From Bilabrum cf. latius (taxonomy: Eukaryota; Bigyra: Bicosoecida; Bigyra; Bicosoecida), in contig OZ237741.1 in NCBI GenBank assembly GCA_965178125.1, forward strand, positions 62,001 to 126,000: 64,000 bases of DNA. Direction: 5' to 3'. A model generated the notes under the pieces. The model ran no database searches. It had not been told where the DNA came from and saw nothing but the letters and a program-made list of their open reading frames with translations. Positions 1-13,202 of the stretch are shown piece after piece (the stretch's first letter is position 1; every line of letters begins with the position of its first letter). The translations under genes and the position numbers were made by a program.

Positions 1-1078
1 TTGGCCTCCGCCAGAAGCCCGCAGCGGACAGCGGCAGCCGCACCCGCGAGCCGAGCCGCCTGCTGCTGCCCCGGAGTGAGCCTGCCCTGCAGCTTGCTGG
101 AAGCCAGCAGCCGCGCCTGCCGCACCCCAGCCGCAGCCGCCCTAGAGGGCAGGACCGCCCCGAAGTGCGCGGCCCTGGCCCTGGCCAAAGAGGCCAGCCC
201 AGGGAGGGAGGCGTCCACGGGCCTCGAGGCCTCGACCTTCTTGAGCATGTCCCGGGCGGCCTCGGCGTATCTGGCCCGGGCCAGCAGCACCCCACGCAGC
301 AGCCTGGGGAGGGCCAGGCTGCCCTCCACAGTCTTGGGGGCGCTGCCCTTGGCGGCGAGGACAGAGGCGCGGAGGGTGGCGGCCGAGTGGGCCAGGCGGG
401 CCGCAGCCCGGGGGTCGCGGTCGGCCACGGCGCATGCGCCCGCGTAGGCCGCGTCCCAGTGCTTGGACTGCTCCTCGTCTGCCACCGCCGGAAGGGAGGC
501 GGTGTCGGCGCCCTTGCCGGCGCACACGAGGGATGCGGACGCGTTGATCTCAATGAGCCTTTCCTGCTCTTCGGAACCTTTCACGATGGCCGCGTATCGA
601 TCGGCAGCTTCCCTGAACTGCCCGGAGCGGTACAGCGACTGGGCCACGAGGCGGCTCGGGGCTCCGGTCGGTGACTGGTCCTCCGCAGCACCGGCAGCTT
701 CGATGGCCTCGTCGGACTTACCCAGCTTGTACAACGAGTAGCCTCGCTCAAACTGCAGCGGGACGCCCGCCTTCTCGGCTGCCTGGCAGGCCGAGACAGC
801 CTCCTGGAATTTCCCCAGCCCAATCAGAACATCAACCTTCGTCGTATGCACGTCCGCATCGGCCGCGTACTTTGCAGTAGCAAGGACTACGAGATAAGCT
901 CAAGAGAAGCACGGAATACTATAAAACAGTTGGCCCCGATTGCCCTGCATTGCCCAGCAACACCGGCGCCCACGCTCGGGTCCATCTTACGCTAGTTACA
1001 CACAGCGACCGCCCCATCATCATCATTGTCATCAAGACATTGCACCAATTGCTTCAGATCTTCTTCTACTTCAGCCAT
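1..1078 (-). CDS. SRP72: SRP72, signal recognition particle 72 kDa subunit, N-terminal part (cut by window edge)
   Basis: SRP72 is the large TPR protein that binds SRP68 and 7SL RNA in the cytosolic signal recognition particle. Reading the minus strand, exon 1 (1078-1000) starts MAEVEEDLKQLVQ. A 113-bp intron (999-887, GTAACT donor, TAG acceptor) follows, then exon 2 (886 to the window edge). The joined product carries TPR-like helices; KAGVPLQFERGYSLYKLGK followed by SLYRSGQFREAADRYAAI matches the order of the first SRP72 TPRs. Exon 2 is Ala/Arg-rich and very GC-rich, and no in-frame TAG was seen in it. The C-terminal RNA-binding part lies outside the window. The start is 126 bp from the citrate synthase start on the other strand, so the two probably share a promoter. 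The exon 1 donor was chosen by phase, so the junction is less certain than the family call. Confidence 0.8.
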
Positions 1079-1204
1079 GCTCTCAGCAGCGCAGAAACCA
1101 GTGCATCAATCGACGAGTGTGAATTTATTCATGAAGTAACGTGCTATTTATCATGTTGCCGCGAAGCGGGACGTGAAGCACCCTAGCACCTGTATAATAA
1201 TAAA
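1079..1204. promoter_or_regulatory. Shared promoter region, SRP72 / citrate synthase
   Basis: 126 bp between divergent ATGs, AT-richer than the coding flanks. A TATAATAATAAA run lies immediately before the citrate synthase ATG, too close to be a classical TATA box. Confidence 0.45.
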
Positions 1205-3150
1205 ATGTTGGCCCGCTTTGCCCGCAGTGCGACCAAGGTGAGTTAAGTTATCGCGTGGTTGTGTTGATTGTCGTCTGTGTTGCCCCGGACTGCCCAGCCA
1301 GCAGGTGGTGCGAAGCGTACCACTGTGATCAATGCGGGCATTGCTGCACGACTGGCAGGTCGGAAGCCTTTAATGTACCCATGCTATGCACTACTACTAT
1401 AATGCTTATTGACTGGCGGGTATGCGCACTCAGTACATGCTGTTCACAGTTCATTTGCCGGGAGGCGTGGCCAGCACACGTCACGTTGTGCACTGGGTCC
1501 GACCTCCCCGCTGGCATGTCGCGTGCGCTGTAACACGCCCTATAGCCAGCCAAAAATGCCTCGTTCGTGTACGTTCAAGAATTTACCTTCGCAGACGATC
1601 CGCCCTATGGCCTCTATGGCCGGTTCCCGCAGGTTTATGTCTGCGCGATCCGTGAGATCCAGGCTGCAAGTGTTCTTGCGACCCACCGTCTCGCGTTATT
1701 GTCCCTACTGGTATTGTCACTGTTTACTACTAGATTGCTCCGCTGGCGCTGCCACGGCACTGGACTCCATGACGGCTCTCCCCAGCAAATTCGTTCGTGA
1801 CTGCCTGTGTTGACCCGCTTGCTCGCCACTTTCGTCTCGCAGGCCCTGACGGAGCGCCTGCACGAGCTGGTTCCCGTGAAGCAGACCGAGCTCAAGGAGA
1901 TGATGGCTGAGCACGGCGACAAGAGCCTGGGTGAGGTGACCGTGCAGCAGGCAGTGGGCGGCGCCCGCGGCATCAAGTGCATGCTGTGGGAGACCTCCCT
2001 CCTGGACGCCGACGAGGGCATCCGCTTCAGGGGACACTCCATCCCGGAGCTGCAGGAGAAGCTCCCCACCGCCGTGGAGGGCGGCGAGCCCCAGCCCGAG
2101 GGCCTCCTCTGGCTGCTGCTCACTGGCGAGCTGCCCACGAACGAGGACGTGGCCAACCTGACCGCGGAGCTGCACAGCCGGGCGGCGCTGACCGAGGAGG
2201 AGGAGAAGTTCATCACCTCGTTGCCCTCGGACATGCACCCCATGACTGCCCTGTCCACCTCGGTGCTGGCCCTGCAGCCCAAGTCCAAGTTCGCCAAGGC
2301 TTACGCTGACGGCGCCCACAAGAGCGAGTACTGGAAGCACACCCTCGAGGACGTGCTCGACCTGACCGCCAAGCTGCCCCGTGTGGCTTCGCTCATCTAC
2401 CGCACCAAGTACCACGACGGTCGCTGCGCCAAGCCCGACACCTCCCTGGACTACTCTGCCAACTTCTCCCGCATGCTCGGGTTCACGGACCCCAAGTTCG
2501 ACGAGCTCATGAGGCTCTACCTGACCATCCACTCGGACCATGAGGGCGGCAACGTGTCTGCGCACGCCACCCACCTCGTGGGCTCTGCGCTGTCGGACCC
2601 CTACCTGTCTTTCTCTGCAGGCATGAACGGTCTGGCGGGGCCCCTGCACGGGCTGGCCAACCAGGAGGTGCTGCAGTGGGTGCTCGAGCTGCAAGCCGAG
2701 TTCGACAGGAGGGGCATCGATGTAACCCATGAGACCATCAAGGAGTTCGCGTGGGAGACGCTCAAGGGAGGCAAGGTCATCCCCGGGTACGGGCATGCAG
2801 TGCTCCGCAAGACGGACCCCAGGTATTCGTCCCAGCGAGAGTTCGCGCTCAAGCACCTGGGCGAGGACCCGCTCTTCAAGATCGTGTCTACCATCTACGA
2901 GGTGGTGCCCGATGTGCTCCTCGAGCACGGCAAGGCCAAGAACCCCTGGCCGAATGTCGATGCTCACTCTGGCGTGCTGCTGACCCACTACGGCCTGGAC
3001 CAGCACAACTACTACACGGTGCTGTTCGGCGTGTCCAGGGCCATGGGCGTGCTGTCGCAGCTCTTCTGGGACCGCGCCCTCGGTATGCCCATCGAGAGGC
3101 CCAAGTCCATTACCAGCGAGTGGATCAAGGGACAGTTCGGCAGCAAGTGA
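1205..3150 (+). CDS. CS: Citrate synthase, mitochondrial
   Basis: Condenses oxaloacetate and acetyl-CoA at the entry to the TCA cycle in the mitochondrial matrix. Exon 1 (1205-1237) encodes [11 protein letters not shown], the start of an arginine-rich targeting peptide. A 605-bp intron (1238-1842, GTGAGT...CTCGCAG) leads into exon 2 (1843-3150, TGA stop). Total length is 446 aa, normal for the eukaryotic mitochondrial type. The catalytic regions are present: [27 protein letters not shown] and [10 protein letters not shown], giving the two His and one Asp. No in-frame TAG occurs. The intron is about five times longer than most in the window; I saw no second gene in it. It lies head-to-head with SRP72 and tail-to-tail with ARPC2. 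Confidence 0.96.
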
Positions 3151-3421
3151 TAGCGCTTGATTGAATGAGTTATTGGATAGGGGCAGGGACGCAGACTTGA
3201 ACAGTATTGGCGAGACTCGATAACCGAAACCATGCGACTCTCATCCAATCTTTTTTCACGGAATATTAAATGTCCTTGGAGACATTGCTCAGTATCACGC
3301 TGCGATTTCGGGAGGGGTTGGATTGACCATCGCTGAGCACACGAGAATCGCTGCAACACATGGTCGCACATGGCAGAACGCGAATCGCACAAATAATAAT
3401 TCCATAGGCAGCTCAAATCAA

Positions 3422-4471
3422 TCACGAACTACCTGCACCTCCCGAGGCTGCTCCCCCGCTCTTCGGCTTGTCGGCAGCTGCTACCTTCTTCGCAAACGGA
3501 TCTGATGTCTTGGCCCTGTTGAGCACCTGCTGAAACCCCTTCAACCTGTGCCTCATTCTTACCTGCAAGTACGTCTTGGCGCTCTTCATGTGATACAGCA
3601 AGAAAGCGCGGAACTGGCTCAGGCGGCACACGGCCCGGTCCAGCTTGCTGTCGTCGTCGATGTGCGTCGGAAACAGGGTGACGCTCATGAAGCCAGTCCC
3701 CTCCGGAAGGTGCTCCACGGCCGTCCCCTCCAGCTCCTTGGGCACTCCAGTGCCTGGCTCCGTGAAGAGGTAGGCCGGAGACCCCGGGAGCTTGTCCACC
3801 ACGGCCACCAGCTCCTGCGCGATGACGCGCGCCATGGCCCGGTCCATGCGGTCCTCGAACCGAAGCTGGTAGATGACGGTGCAGCGACTTTTGCCCGGGA
3901 CGATCCAGAGCACCTCCCCTGTGGCGGGGCGATCCGCAATGCGCCTCGGCTTGCTTGCCTTGCCTTCCCTCAGCTCCAGCAGCGCCTGGCGGATGGGGGC
4001 ACCCATGATGACCTATCTCGCCTTTGCGAGCGATTTAGCCAAGACCGCTGGTTTCTCTGGCAGCACTGTAGGATCGCCACATGGGATGGCCAGTGTCACA
4101 TCGGCAGTCTCGTAATTGCGAGCCTGCACCAAATCCCCGTACGCTGCCTTGAGCGCGTCGTCCAGCCCGTATGGTCGCAGCTAGTCAATGCATGGAACGT
4201 GGATGCAGAAATAGAGGGTACCTAGATTCTCTGGGTTGACAAGTAGTCTATACTATACTGCGAACACGAAGACGGAGATGACAAGCGGGAGGCGTACGTT
4301 GAACGTGCTCGGCTGGGTCGCATCCGTGCACCCAAAGCCAACGCTGTTGAGAGTCTCACTTCCGTCAAAATCACCTGCCTTGATATCAAGTGGGCGCTCA
4401 ACTAGAGGTCCGCTCAGTCGTTCCAAGAAAGCTGATCGCAGGATCGGTGAGTACTCGTCCAGCTGAATCAT
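3422..4471 (-). CDS. ARPC2: ARPC2, Arp2/3 complex 34 kDa subunit
   Basis: Structural core subunit of the Arp2/3 actin-branching complex. Exon 1 (4471-4360) begins MIQLDEYSPIL and ends in DFDG. The 102-bp intron (4359-4258, GTGAGA...TTCGCAG) splices to exon 2 (4257-3422, TGA), giving DFDGIQYR. Total is 315 aa, normal for the family. Exon 2 holds three in-frame TAGs, at DGI(Q)YR, CID(Q)LRPYG and KAR(Q)VIMGAPI. The last lies in the conserved segment before the VMGAP motif shared with plant ARPC2. The C-terminal helix region (FLLYHMKSAKTYLQVRMRHR) is typical of ARPC2. ATG at 4480 would add three residues; 4471 fits the family start. It diverges from TOP6B. Confidence 0.93.
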
Positions 4472-4680
4472 GGGTGGCATTCTGATCTTTGACTTGCGGT
4501 CGACCATCGAGGAGGTGCTCATCCCGGTACCATCTAATTCCTCTGCTGCCTTAGCTCCACCGATTGCCGCCATAGGAACCCAGGATGCAATCGTTACGAC
4601 GAGATCATAGAAATCCGAGTTAATCAAACCATCACCGTACAATTGCATCTTGAATAATTGGAAACCCAACTATTGGCAAA
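4472..4680. promoter_or_regulatory. Shared promoter region, ARPC2 / TOP6B
   Basis: 209 bp between divergent ATGs. No TATA box or known motif stands out. Confidence 0.4.
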
Positions 4681-7619
4681 ATGCCGTCCAAAAAAGGTGC
4701 TGCATCCAGCGGGAAAGGAGAACAAGTGAAAGCGCGTAATCCAGCCGAGTTCTTCGCGGAAAACCAAAACATCGCTGGCTTTGACAATGTATGAGGATGC
4801 CCAGTTGCAGTTGCTTCGCTTTGACAACGTGCGCCATGGTCCCAATTGCCAATAACGCTGGACTCCATTCGGCATCAATCCGCAGCCTGGAAAATCACTG
4901 TACACCACAATTCGAGAACTTGTAGAGAATGCATTGGATGTAAGTACTTTGGTGCGGCATCAGCGATAGCGAGACGAATGTGAGCGAACTGCAAGCTAAG
5001 AAGAGCGCTCATGTAGAATCTTTCATGGCACCGCAGGCGGCAGAGTCAGTGGAGAGACTTCCTAGAATTATTGTAGAGATCGAAGAGTTTTCAAGCCACC
5101 GGTTTGCGGAATCGAGGCCCAGACTGGCTGCTGGAACATTTGTTGGTGCATTCGATTCGCCGATCGGGCTTGCCACAGCAGGTCGGAAGAGAGAGAGAAA
5201 CGGCAGCCTTGGAACCGAGCCCGGTGCAGCAGAGTCTGATACCGCCTCACTGTCCTCCCAAGGGCAGTCAAAGCGGCCCCGTTCCACTGCGACGCCGGCC
5301 GCTGGTGAGATTCCCCTCACTGCTCGCACCCCAACCGCCCTGCTGACCGTGCCCGCGGCTTCTCAGTCCTCCAATGGGTCGAGCAGTGGGAAGGGTGGCA
5401 AGACTTCTTCGTCTTCTTCCTCCTCCAGTGCCGCCAGATCCACCCCCTCAGGCTCGCACCTATACTCGGTGCGGTGTACGGACAACGGGTGCGGCATGCC
5501 CCACGACCGAGTGCCGGACATGCTGGGCCGCGTGTTGTCGGGGTCTAAGTACGGGGTCCGGTAGACCAGGGGCAAGTTCGGGCTGGGCGCCAAGATGGCG
5601 CTGATATGGGCCAAGAAGAGCACGGGGCTGCCCATCGAGGTCACAACGGCACATGCACCCACCCCTGCACTGGCGGCTGGGGCACCCCCAGCCCGACTAA
5701 CAGAGTGCCGCCTGGACATTGACGTGTTCCGCAACGAGCCTCGTATCCTGAGGCACGAGTCCAAGCCGAATCGGGGCGGGTTCCGAGGCACGTCTCTGCG
5801 CGTGGTGGTGGGCGGCAGCTGGGCCACCTACCGCTCCAGGGTCATGCAGTACATGCAGCAGCTGGCCGTGATCACGCCATACGCGGAGCTCGAGCTGAGG
5901 TTTGCTGCCCCGGAGGCGGCCCGCAGGTCGTTTCACTACCGCTGGCGGCGCCGCTCCGTGGCCATGCCGCCTCGCGCCCTGGAGATCAGACACCACCCCT
6001 GCAGCGTGGACAACCTCAAGGTCAGGCAGCTCATCGCTGCTGCCACCGACAGGCACAGGGCCAGCAGGGGCGAGCCTGCAGGTACCGCTGCGTCGAATGC
6101 GTCGGGGGCATCAGGGGCATCAGGGGCGGGGGGCAGCAGCCCCAAGCTGCGGGCCTTCCTGCGGGAGTGGTTCTGGGGGGTGAGTGCGGGCGCATCCAAG
6201 CAGCTGGCCGAAGGGCTCGTGAAGAAGTTTCCAGGATTGATGGGGGGCAAGGGGAAGGCCAAAGCTAAGGGACGGGCCAAGGGAAAGGCAGGAGGCGATG
6301 AAGCATCATCCGCCCGCGCCAAGGTGGCTGACTGCCCCGTGGGCTCTCTGGGCGGCGAGCACGTGCACTTCCTGACGCAGGCACTGCACCGCGTGGATGC
6401 ACCGGCGCCCGATGGGAGCTGTCTCAGCCCCGCGGGTGAGTACAACTTGAGGCTGGGCATCCTCAAGGAACTGGCTCCTGACCTGCTGGCCACATTCGCG
6501 GGCCCCGCCTCCGTGTGCGAGGGGCATCCCTTCGTGGTGGAGGCGGGTGTGGCGCTCGGTGGCCGCGCCGCGCAAGAAGGGGTGACGGTGCATCGGTTCG
6601 CGAACAGGATCCCGCTCTTGTTCGAGGGGGGCGCGGATGTGTGCACGCGCACTGCACTGCAGCGCATCCCGTGGGCCTAGTACAAGATCGATCCTCGCAA
6701 GGACAAGGTGGGCGTGTTCGTGTCAATCGTAAGCACGCGCATCCCATTCAAGGGCACAGGCAAGGAGTACGTAGGGGACGATGTGGTGCCCATCCGGAAG
6801 GCGGTCCGACAGGCGCTCATGGGATGCGCCGCTCAGCTCCGCGCGAAGCTGGCCCGTCGCAAGGCGCTCAAGGAGGCCCAGGACCGGGCCAGGGCGCTGA
6901 GGAGGTACGTGCCTGACGTGGCCAGAGCCGTGGCGGGTGCCCTGCAGCAGGCGCTGGCCCGGAGGGAGCAGGCCAGGGAACAAAACGGTGAGGGGGCCCA
7001 TGGGTCTGGAAGCAGCAGTGCGGCAGCAGTAGCTGGAAACGGCAAGGGCAAAGGCAAGGGCAAAGGCAGGGACAAGGGCATGGGGGAGGAGAAGGGCCTC
7101 GCAGCGGTGCTCAAGGGCAGACCGGGGGAGGCCACGGACCCGCTGGCAGCAGTGATCGGGTGCCCGCTGTCCTGGAGATCTGCGGGGGAGAGACGCGAGG
7201 CCGTATTGCGGGCTGCAGGGGCGGGGCAGGTGGATACGAGCCGGCTACAGGGCGAGCTGGAGGCGGCGGTGAAGCGGGCCGATCAGGAGGCTGCGCTGGA
7301 CGCGGCGCTGGACGGAGTGGAGCACGGGGCGTCGATGGTGCGGGCTCAGGCTGGGGGACAGGGCCGGGGTGGCAAGGGTAAAGGAGGTGGCAAGGGCAAA
7401 GAGAAGGGCAAGGGGCCCTCGTATACGCCTTTGCCTCTGGCTGTGGCGATGGGTTCCCCGCATTCTGCCAGCTCCTCCGGGGCGGGTGCTGGTGCCGCGC
7501 CGGAGGAGCGCAAGTTGTGGATCCCGGGGGCGGCTGAGCTGCTGCTAGGCGCGTAGGGTGGGGGGACCAGCGCGGGGGCAGGGCGTTTTGCGCTGCTTGG
7601 GACTGCCGTGGTGACGTGA
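4681..7619 (+). CDS. TOP6B: DNA topoisomerase VI subunit B (plant/archaeal type)
   Basis: ATPase subunit of the A2B2 type IIB topoisomerase, known in plants, some algae and archaea (endoreduplication; the meiotic relative pairs with Spo11). Exon 1 4681-4788 ends NIAGFDN; intron 4789-4885; exon 2 4886-4939 is PGKSLYTTIRELVENALD; intron 4940-5036; exon 3 runs 5037-7619 (TGA). The product is 914 aa, longer than the ~670 aa plant protein because of a Ser-rich insert near residues 75-155 and Lys/Gly-rich C-terminal segments. GHKL ATPase motifs are intact: N box RELVENALDAAE, G1 DNGCGM, G2 RGKFGLGAKMAL. In-frame TAGs: 5562-5564 in GVR(Q)TRGKFGLG, where plants have KQTRGKFGLG; 6678-6680 before YKIDPRKDKVGVFVS; and 7554-7556 near the end, followed by 20 Gly/Thr-rich residues. 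The last TAG could instead be the stop. Confidence 0.95.
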
Positions 7620-7775
7620 ACCTGGAACCGATGACGAGCGGACCCACCGATGGACTCTGTTTGTTCGGTTTGTGATCACCTCGCTGGCAGATTTATCTCA
7701 GGAGCAAAGACTACATATACAGTTCCCAGCTGGTTTAATTCTTGTACAGGGCGTGGTTGATTCGAAGCCAGCTGG

Positions 7776-9966
7776 ATGAGCAAGCGGCAAGAGGAATCTG
7801 GACAATCTGGACATGCCTATCGCTACGTAGCTGCAGCGGGTGTTGCAGCCGGAGCATGTGTCGGTCTCGCTCTGTACATCAGGATGTCCTTGGGTAGAAG
7901 GCCAAAAGTACTGAGGCGAGTTGCTGGACATTCAAGGGATCATGGCGCGCATTACACAAGCTCATCCATCCGCGGGCTGTTAGTGCAACCAAGCCCTGCC
8001 TGTCTGCAAAGCACTGGAGGCTTGTCCCTGCCAGGATACTTATAGTAGCTGCAGTTTGATGGCACAGATAGCAAAGCTGGAGCAGTTGAAGCACTCATGC
8101 ATGTGCTTGGGGGTCCTGCTTGGAAAGGTTTTGCGACGTACGTGATGCCGTGGATGCCACAGCAGGTGCAAACGGCGACAGGGCGCGTGTCATCGGCAGC
8201 CAGTACTCGATTTGATCTACTCCTTAGACACCTAGGCGTATCAACCGCACCGGACGAAAGCAGCAAGGAAGCTGAGCAGGAGGCAGAGATAGCCCGCGAA
8301 GCTCTCTCACCGGTGGACCTGCTGACGGCCGTCACCGCGGCAGCTATCCACGCGAGGCAAGCCAAGCTGCTGGGAAAAGGTCCACCAAGCCGACCGGGTG
8401 CATCTGATGGCGGATCACGGTGCGCTGGGGAGGAGGGCACGGCCAGCGCGAAGCTGCTGGCGGGTGGATCGGGGCTCCGCATGGAGGGCAGGCAGGGCAG
8501 CACCTAGCCTGGCAGGACAGCTCGCTTGGACACAGAAGGCGGGAGTGGTGATGGAAAGGAGGCCCATACCGATGCCAACGGTGCTTCTGATGATCGCACA
8601 CCACTGGCAGGGGTCAAGCGATCTGGATCATCTTCGCCACGGGCACCAGAGGAAGGGCCCGACGGCAGCGGCACAGGCAGCGGTGGGCATGTGGACGAGG
8701 TGCAGGCGGCTGTCCTGGACCTGCTCTCTTCCCCTTCCTCCTCCTCCAAAATGCACTCCTCTACATCACTTGGCCATGTACCCCGCTTTATGGAGGTTGT
8801 GGAGGCGGCTGCAGACAGGGCGGTGGAAGCCATGGGCCCGGCCGCAGACCGGCTCGACCCCCTGGGCCCCGATGACTGCCCGCCCGTGTCACCGCTGCTG
8901 CTGCCGGGCCTCAGGGCGGGTTTCGGGGGCGTTGCTCCCCAGAGAACACCGAGACAGGACGCTCGGTCCCAGGCCGCAGCTGTCATGCTGAACTTGCTCG
9001 CGGGCAACCTGCTGCTGCGAGCATGCCCGGCCCACGGTGTTGAAGGGGAATGCAAAGAGGCTGAGTAGGGTGATGCGACTGGGTAGAGTGGCTCGAGTGG
9101 CAGGGCAATGGGAAAGGACGGCCGGGACAGCTGTGTCCAGTGGCTGGAGGCTACCCCAGGCGCGGCAGTCAGCACGGTAGGTGAGTTGGTGCATTTGCTG
9201 CAAGCGGCGGGCTTTGGTGTGAGCGCCAGCATCGAGACAGGTCCAACTACCTTTGGGATGGGTCTGTGCGTTGATTCACTGCCGGATGACGCGGGGGAAG
9301 GGGACGAGGAGAGAGAAGAAGGCACAAGTGGATCCCCATCCCCATCCCCATCGTCCTCTACATCCTCCGCCAATCCGCCTGCTCTGCAGCCTGTCCCATT
9401 CGCCCTTGCAAGCTCCACTGGACTGGTGCACCCTCAGTCGGGGAAGGCCATCTCTGTCCTGGCCACGCACTCTGCCCTGTGTCTAAGGATATGGAGACCA
9501 GTGGGATCCGAACTCGAGGTGAGCTCATCCACGCGAGATCTCCCCAAAGTCCCCTCGCGCAGTGCCGACGAGGACCCCCCTTGGGTGGACCTGCAGTGCT
9601 ACCAGGGCGTGGAGGGCTTCTGGGGGTGGCACTCCAGCGGGGCACTGAGGCCGCCTTGGCTGGCGGCTCGTCGGCTGCACCCGGACGGGCAGCGTCTGCC
9701 GGCCAACATGGTGGCCAAAGCGGCGGAGGTGGCCTCGGTGGGAGCGGCTGCGGCTGCCGCCACTGCGGATGACAGAGGCATGCCGCTGGGCGGGTATGGT
9801 CTGCTTGGCACTTGCGCCACGTCGGCTGCGCTGGTGGAGGCGGTGCTGTTCCCCAAGGCGGGCCCAGTGGGAGGCGCCGTGTCGGTTCCTGGCGTGGTGG
9901 GTGCAGGCGAGGCCCAGCAGCGATTTGTGATGCAGTGCTTGCGCATGGCGGGAGAGGCAAAAATGA

Positions 9967-10005
<39 letters not shown>

Positions 10006-10349
10006 CCACCACTGGCACTAGCATCGGCACTAGCACTGGTACTGTTAGCGGAGAGGCTGGGACGGAGGGCGGGGCGATGGCAGGAGAGGGGGCTAGAGGG
10101 GGGGTGCTTGAGGGGCAAGCCCGCGTGCTGGAGGAACTGGCTGTGGCAATGAGGCGCCTGCCGTGCGATATAGTCGTCACACCAGGTACCACAACCGGCG
10201 CGGCGGCTCGCTACGGCTCGACAGCGCGTGCTTTGGCCGAGGGTGGCAAGGGCGCCTTTGCCGAGACTGGCCTAAGCCAGAGCGCTGACCAGCTGGGGGA
10301 GGCTGCCAGGATTTGGGAGAAACAGTTTGAGCCCGAGCATAGAGACTGA
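7776..10349 (+). CDS. Unknown protein with N-terminal membrane segment
   Basis: Not recognised. With TAG as Gln this is one open exon of 857 aa ending in TGA. A hydrophobic segment near residues 18-37 (YVAAAGVAAGACVGLALYI) suggests an N-terminal membrane anchor. The middle is acidic and Ser/Gly-rich. Folded-looking stretches occur at GGPAWKGFATYVMPWMPQQ and DLQCYQGVEGFWGWHSSG. A (GCA)11 tract at 9970-10002 encodes polyalanine near residues 732-742. In-frame TAGs fall at 8043, 8046, 8505, 9066 and 9078. The 5' third is AT-richer than the 3' part, as in its neighbours. Only the uninterrupted frame, plausible start and low-GC flanks support the gene; no family was matched. It shares the strand of TOP6B, 156 bp downstream. 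Confidence 0.6.
9970..10002 (+). repeat. (GCA)11 microsatellite encoding polyalanine
   Basis: Eleven GCA units inside the coding exon of the unknown gene at 7776-10349. Length is likely to vary between strains. Confidence 0.9.
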
Positions 10350-10478
10350 TCTTCATGTTCATGGGCTGTACACTGGCAGTTGCACAAGCCAGCCAGCCAC
10401 CGGTGGACTGCGCGTTCGTCATCTCAGCGCTGCCAGTTTAATTGGGCGGCCTCCCTACACTGGTCCGCAGGAGAGGCC

Positions 10479-11333
10479 ATGCGTTGGTTTTTAGTCAGCA
10501 TGATGTATGTAGCGTGGCACAGCTCTGCAAGCAAGGCTGTACAGCCCTGGATGTGTCTGGAAAGGTGCGGTGGGAATGCTAGTTCAATCGAAGCTGCACT
10601 GAAAGGGATCACAAAACACAGTTCCACCAGCAGAGTGGTAGCTTTCGAAATGTTTAATCTTGGGAACGACTCCTAGCTTGTCGCGAACAACTTAACGGAT
10701 GTCTCTTCGGGTCTCGCCCGTGCAGGCATCCAGCCGTACGCAATGATTTCAAGCTACCCGTACCCGCCTTACTTTCTGGAGTCGATGCGCCAGGTTTTCA
10801 GAAACCCGTCTCCATTCATCCAGTAGTGCGTGAAGGCCGCCCAGTAGCACGGCCTCGCCGGCTTCAACATCGATTGGGAGCCATAGGGTAAGGAGGACAG
10901 GCCGACAGAGCAAGACGCCAAGGACTACGCGGCTTTCCTGCAGGTGTTTGCCGATGCCATGCATTCCCGCAAGCTTGGTGTGACAGTCGCCGTGGCGCAC
11001 TGGTCTCCGATTTGGAACCTGACGCTGGTTGGGGAGACAAGCGTGGATGCGGTGGGATACATGGGCACGTATGTTGCGGATCCAAAGGTGTGGGAGGAGC
11101 AGTTCCAGGTGGCCACGGGCAGTATACCTGCAGAGAAGCTGTGGATCGGCTTGGAGACCACTGAGCAGCCTGGTGGCGCGGCGTATCCTTTGGACGAGGT
11201 CGAGAGGAGGCTGGCTCGCTGCACCCAGGCAGGGGTATCGGGCGTCGGCTTGTGGAAGGCACCCGTGCCGGACGACTGGTGGCCCATTTTGGAGCGGTTT
11301 TCTGACGGAGGAGGGGAGTTCTGGGCACCTTGA
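10479..11333 (+). CDS. Secreted GH18-like TIM-barrel protein
   Basis: Single exon of 284 aa, TGA stop. The N-terminus (MRWFLVSMMYVAWHSSASKA) resembles a signal peptide and is followed by PWMCLERCGGN, a mature start seen in small chitinase-like proteins of protists. Landmarks: MISSYPYPPYFL, GFNIDWEP, TVAVAHWSPIWN and IGLETTE. The GFNIDWEP strand corresponds to the GH18 DxxDxDxE signature, with the first two Asp replaced (Ala and Asn) but the last Asp and catalytic Glu kept, so activity is uncertain. Four in-frame TAGs: 10674 (NDS-Q-LVANN), 10824 and 10845 (FIQ-Q-CVKAAQ-Q-HGL) and 10884 (DWEP-Q-GKED). Without TAG as sense the barrel would be split into fragments. An upstream in-frame ATG does not exist closer than the one chosen that would keep the signal peptide. 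Confidence 0.82.
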
Positions 11334-11430
11334 TCGTAGCTAGGTTCGGCAGTTTAAGTTTGTTGCGTGTACATTGAAACGAATGCGGCCGCTCTGCCAA
11401 ATTTTGCACACAAAACGGCCGTCTATCGCC

Positions 11431-13028
<1,598 letters not shown>

Positions 13029-13202
13029 TTGGTTTTGTTTTTTGAGACAATTTCGTCGCGATTCGCCTCAAGCAAGCTGCAAGCAGATGCGGAGGCCACC
13101 TTCACGGAATGCATCGCACTGCCACGCTGCGCCGGCCACTGGCACCGGCAATGTGCCGGCCCAGCTGTCCGGTGCCTATCCGACTGCGCCTGTATCCGCT
13201 GC

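Noticed and set aside
8504-9418. 304-codon minus-strand frame within 7776-10349
   Set aside because: The plus frame has a membrane segment, a proper ATG and TGA, and the same TAG pattern as its neighbours; the minus frame is Ser/Pro-rich noise.
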